This document shows positions 6,670 to 8,210 of a stretch of DNA of 8,210 bases, piece by piece. The stretch's first letter is position 1. The number at the start of each line of letters is the position of its first letter. The position numbers and the translations under genes are program-made. The stretch is taken from positions 1 through 8,210 of the forward strand of contig CAZAQL010000113.1 in the NCBI GenBank assembly GCA_964487295.1, read 5' to 3'. Source of the DNA: JAPEKQ01 sp964487295. GTDB lineage: Bacteria > Joyebacterota > Joyebacteria > Joyebacterales > Joyebacteraceae. Below the pieces are notes generated by a model. The model saw nothing but the letters and a program-made list of their open reading frames with translations, was not told where the DNA came from and made no database searches.

Positions 6670-8063
6670 CGTCCTCTCGTTCGTTCCGGCGTGTCGCTTG
6701 CGAGCGCCTCGACGGCGCGCTTGAAGCTCCGTCCCCTGTCCTCGAAGTCCTCGAACATGTCGAAGCTCGCGCAGGCCGGTGACAGGAGCACGACATCACC
6801 ACGTTCGGCCAGCTCCCGAGAGAGGCCGACCGCCTCGTCGAGCGTCGCCGCCCGAACCGTCTCCACGGCTCCCGCGAGCGCCGCCTCGAGCTTCCCGGCC
6901 GCCTGACCGATGAGCACGGCGACGCGGACGCGCCGCGAAGCCGGCTCCCGGAGAGCCTCGAAGTCTGCCCCCTTCTCCTTGCCGCCGGCGATCCACACGA
7001 TCGGCGATTCGTAACTTGCGAGGGCGAACCGGACCGAGTCGACGTTCGTCGCCTTCGAATCGTTGATGTAGGTCACGCCGTCGAGTTCGCGCACGAACTC
7101 CAGACGGTGCGGGAGCGACCGGAAGCTCCTGAGCACCTCCGCCGCCGCCTCGGGATCGACGCCGACGGACGACGCCGTCGCGAACGCGACCATCGAGTTG
7201 AGGAGGTTGTGCGGCCCCGGAAGGCCCAGGTCCTGAGTCGCCACGACCTCCGTTTCCTCTCCCCCGATCCGGGAGATCACGCCGCCGCTTCGCACGAACA
7301 CGCCTTCATCCAGCTCCCTGTCCATGCTGACGGGGATGACCGTGCCCGCCACTTCGCCGGCCCGCGCGCTCACGACCGGATCGTCAACGTTGAGCACGGC
7401 AACGTCCTCGGCCGTCTGGTTCGCGAAGAGCCGCATCTTCGAATCGGTGTAGTCCTCGAAGCTCTTGTATCTGTCGAGATGATCCTCGGTGATGTTGAGC
7501 AGAGCGCCGACGAACGGGCGGAAGCTCTCCGCGCCGTCCAGCTGGAAACTCGAGACCTCGGCGACGATGATCGCATCCTGTGGCGCGTGCGCCGCGTCGA
7601 GCGAGATGGCGTTGCCGATGTTGCCGCCCACGACCACGGGACGGCCCGTCGTCCGCACGAGTTCTCCCGTCAGCGCGGTCGTCGTCGTTTTCCCGTTCGT
7701 TCCCGTGATGGCCACCCAACGTGCGCTCGACATCCGGTACCCCAGTTCCAGTTCCCCGATGGTCTCGATTCCCCGCTCCGTGGCCGCCGTGATGATCGGC
7801 GCCTGCGCGGGAACGCCGGGACTCGTGACGATCAGATCGACTCCCTCGAGAAGCGAGAGCGGTTGCTCACCGAGCCAGAGCTCGACCCCACGTGCGAGCC
7901 AGGAGGTTGGGTCGAGACCGAGCTCGTCCGCGCTCCTCAGATCGGTCGCGAGCACTCTGGAGCCTCGCTCGAGCAGCAGATCGACCGCCGCGCGCCCGCT
8001 CCTGGCCAGACCGACGACCAATGTTCTCGAACCCGCCAAATCGCGCCGTGCCCGTGTCGTCAA
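6666..8063 (-). CDS. murD: UDP-N-acetylmuramoylalanine--D-glutamate ligase MurD
   Basis: MurD is the cytoplasmic ATP-dependent ligase that adds D-glutamate to UDP-MurNAc-L-Ala. The 465 residues are close to the family length. Seen in order: N-terminal nucleotide-fold motif TLVVGLARSGRAAV (14-27); TSPGVP (80-85); P-loop GTNGKTTTT (121-129); GGNIGNA (146-152); AEVSSFQL (168-175); NITEDHLDRY (190-199); SKMRLF (208-213), in which Lys209 matches the carbamylated lysine; LPGPHNLLNSMVA (281-293); LPHRLEFV (317-324); NDSKATN (334-340); AGGKEKGADF (359-368); and LSPACASFDMFEDFEDRG (427-444). The start is TTG, chosen because AGGAGG lies 10 nt upstream and no other in-frame start precedes the Rossmann strand with comparable spacing. 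The 3' end overlaps ftsW by 4 nt. All expected motifs are intact. Confidence 0.98.
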   Translation of the reverse strand: MTTRARRDLAGSRTLVVGLARSGRAAVDLLLERGSRVLATDLRSADELGLDPTSWLARGVELWLGEQPLSLLEGVDLIVTSPGVPAQAPIITAATERGIETIGELELGYRMSSARWVAITGTNGKTTTTALTGELVRTTGRPVVVGGNIGNAISLDAAHAPQDAIIVAEVSSFQLDGAESFRPFVGALLNITEDHLDRYKSFEDYTDSKMRLFANQTAEDVAVLNVDDPVVSARAGEVAGTVIPVSMDRELDEGVFVRSGGVISRIGGEETEVVATQDLGLPGPHNLLNSMVAFATASSVGVDPEAAAEVLRSFRSLPHRLEFVRELDGVTYINDSKATNVDSVRFALASYESPIVWIAGGKEKGADFEALREPASRRVRVAVLIGQAAGKLEAALAGAVETVRAATLDEAVGLSRELAERGDVVLLSPACASFDMFEDFEDRGRSFKRAVEALASDTPERTRGR

Positions 8064-8210
8064 GGAGCACCGACCTCCTGTCTTTCCGTCTCTCGTCCCG
8101 CGGCCGTCTCGTCCCGCGGCCGCTCTCGCCCCACCAGCCGGTCTTCATGAGAACCACCCCCGAGACCCGCCCGCGCTCTCTCCTCGGGCCCGCGGAGCCG
8201 CGAGGCTCCG
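8060..8210 (-). CDS. Possible C-terminal tail of the gene upstream of murD (unidentified, partial)
   Basis: One minus-strand frame is open from the right edge to a TGA at 8062-8060 that overlaps the murD TTG as TTGA. This is the same 4-nt coupling used at three other junctions in the cluster. It encodes 49 very hydrophilic, Arg/Glu/Gly-rich residues (…SRLRGPEERARAG … RETERQEVGAP). By synteny mraY or murF is expected here, but nothing in the tail is diagnostic; MraY normally ends soon after a membrane helix, so a tail like this would be unusual. Alternatives: the upstream gene ends at a TGA at 8147-8145 in another frame, or before the window, leaving this stretch non-coding. The 16-bp duplication inside it, not a multiple of three, argues against strong coding constraint. 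Confidence 0.3.
   Translation of the reverse strand, partial: GASRLRGPEERARAGLGGGSHEDRLVGRERPRDETAAGRETERQEVGAP
8074..8079 (-). promoter_or_regulatory. Ribosome binding site for murD
   Basis: AGGAGG on the minus strand, 10 nt before the TTG at 8063-8061. It decides the unusual TTG start. A GTG at 8070-8068 is closer to it but is out of frame with murD. Confidence 0.7.
8091..8122. repeat. Perfect 16-bp tandem duplication upstream of murD
   Basis: TCTCGTCCCGCGGCCG (plus strand) is present at 8091-8106 and immediately again at 8107-8122, with a further partial match (CTCTCG) after it. It lies 12 nt upstream of the murD ribosome binding site. Two perfect adjacent copies suggest a recent slippage duplication. 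Confidence 0.9.
8193..8210. other. Small perfect hairpin at the right edge
   Basis: CGGAGCC (8193-8199) and GGCTCCG (8204-8210) form a perfect 7-bp stem around a 4-base loop. The loop reads GCGA on the plus strand, a GNRA tetraloop, and TCGC on the minus strand. There is no adjacent T-run on the minus strand, so it is not a recognisable terminator for the upstream gene. The window edge hides any extension. Confidence 0.45.

Noticed and set aside
7107..8150. Plus-strand open frame of 347 codons opposite murD
   Set aside because: It is antisense to a fully recognisable MurD, and its translation has the same Arg/His/Asp-rich bias as the other shadow frames.
7867..8157. Small minus-strand frame starting upstream of murD (starts with Met at 8157 or 8148)
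   Set aside because: Most of it overlaps the murD N-terminus in another frame, and the translation is Arg/Gly-rich without motifs. The murD TTG has the better ribosome site.
1..8210. Mobile elements, phage genes, CRISPR arrays, tRNA or rRNA genes, defence genes
   Set aside because: No integrase, transposase, terminal inverted repeats, spaced repeat array or RNA-gene sequence was seen. Identified dcw genes cover nearly everything except 4278-4369 and 8064-8210.

Overview
The window is a GC-rich stretch of a bacterial chromosome. It carries seven consecutive genes of the dcw (division and cell wall) cluster, all on the minus strand. In transcription order (right to left) they are murD, ftsW, murG, murC, murB, ftsQ and a 3'-truncated ftsA. 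This is the textbook dcw order, without the ddl gene that some lineages carry between murB and ftsQ. By synteny ftsZ should follow ftsA off the left edge, and mraY or murF should lie off the right edge. The organism cannot be named from this sequence. The classical peptidoglycan pathway and high GC rule nothing specific in, and the 100-N gap marks a draft, possibly metagenomic, scaffold.

Layout. 8064-8210: upstream of murD, with an unidentified reading frame that ends in a 4-nt overlap with murD, a 16-bp tandem duplication and a small hairpin. 6666-8063: murD (TTG start). 5518-6669: ftsW. 4370-5521: murG. 4278-4369: a 92-bp spacer with a hairpin and an 11-bp direct repeat, the only sizeable intergenic space between identified genes. 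2886-4277: murC. 1837-2884: murB, interrupted near its 3' end by the N run at 1878-1977. 1009-1821: ftsQ. 1-1012: ftsA, cut by the window edge. The remaining junctions are 4-nt overlaps (TTGA, ATGA, GTGA, GTGA), a 1-nt gap (murC/murB) or a probable 15-nt gap (murB/ftsQ), so the genes look co-transcribed and translationally coupled. I see no convincing promoter or terminator.

Function. MurB, MurC and MurD perform cytoplasmic steps of UDP-MurNAc-peptide synthesis. MurG adds GlcNAc to lipid I to make lipid II. FtsW polymerises lipid II at the septum. FtsQ and FtsA are divisome components that link periplasmic/extracytoplasmic synthesis to the FtsZ ring.

This is core housekeeping sequence and I do not see a new system. 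The points most worth a second look are: an FtsA whose phosphate-2 and adenosine motifs depart from consensus although the rest of the protein is well conserved; an FtsW whose normally conserved first extracytoplasmic loop is short and lacks the usual Arg-Trp; and an assembly gap with identical 18-bp flanks that is very probably spurious. Collapsing that gap gives a complete murB.
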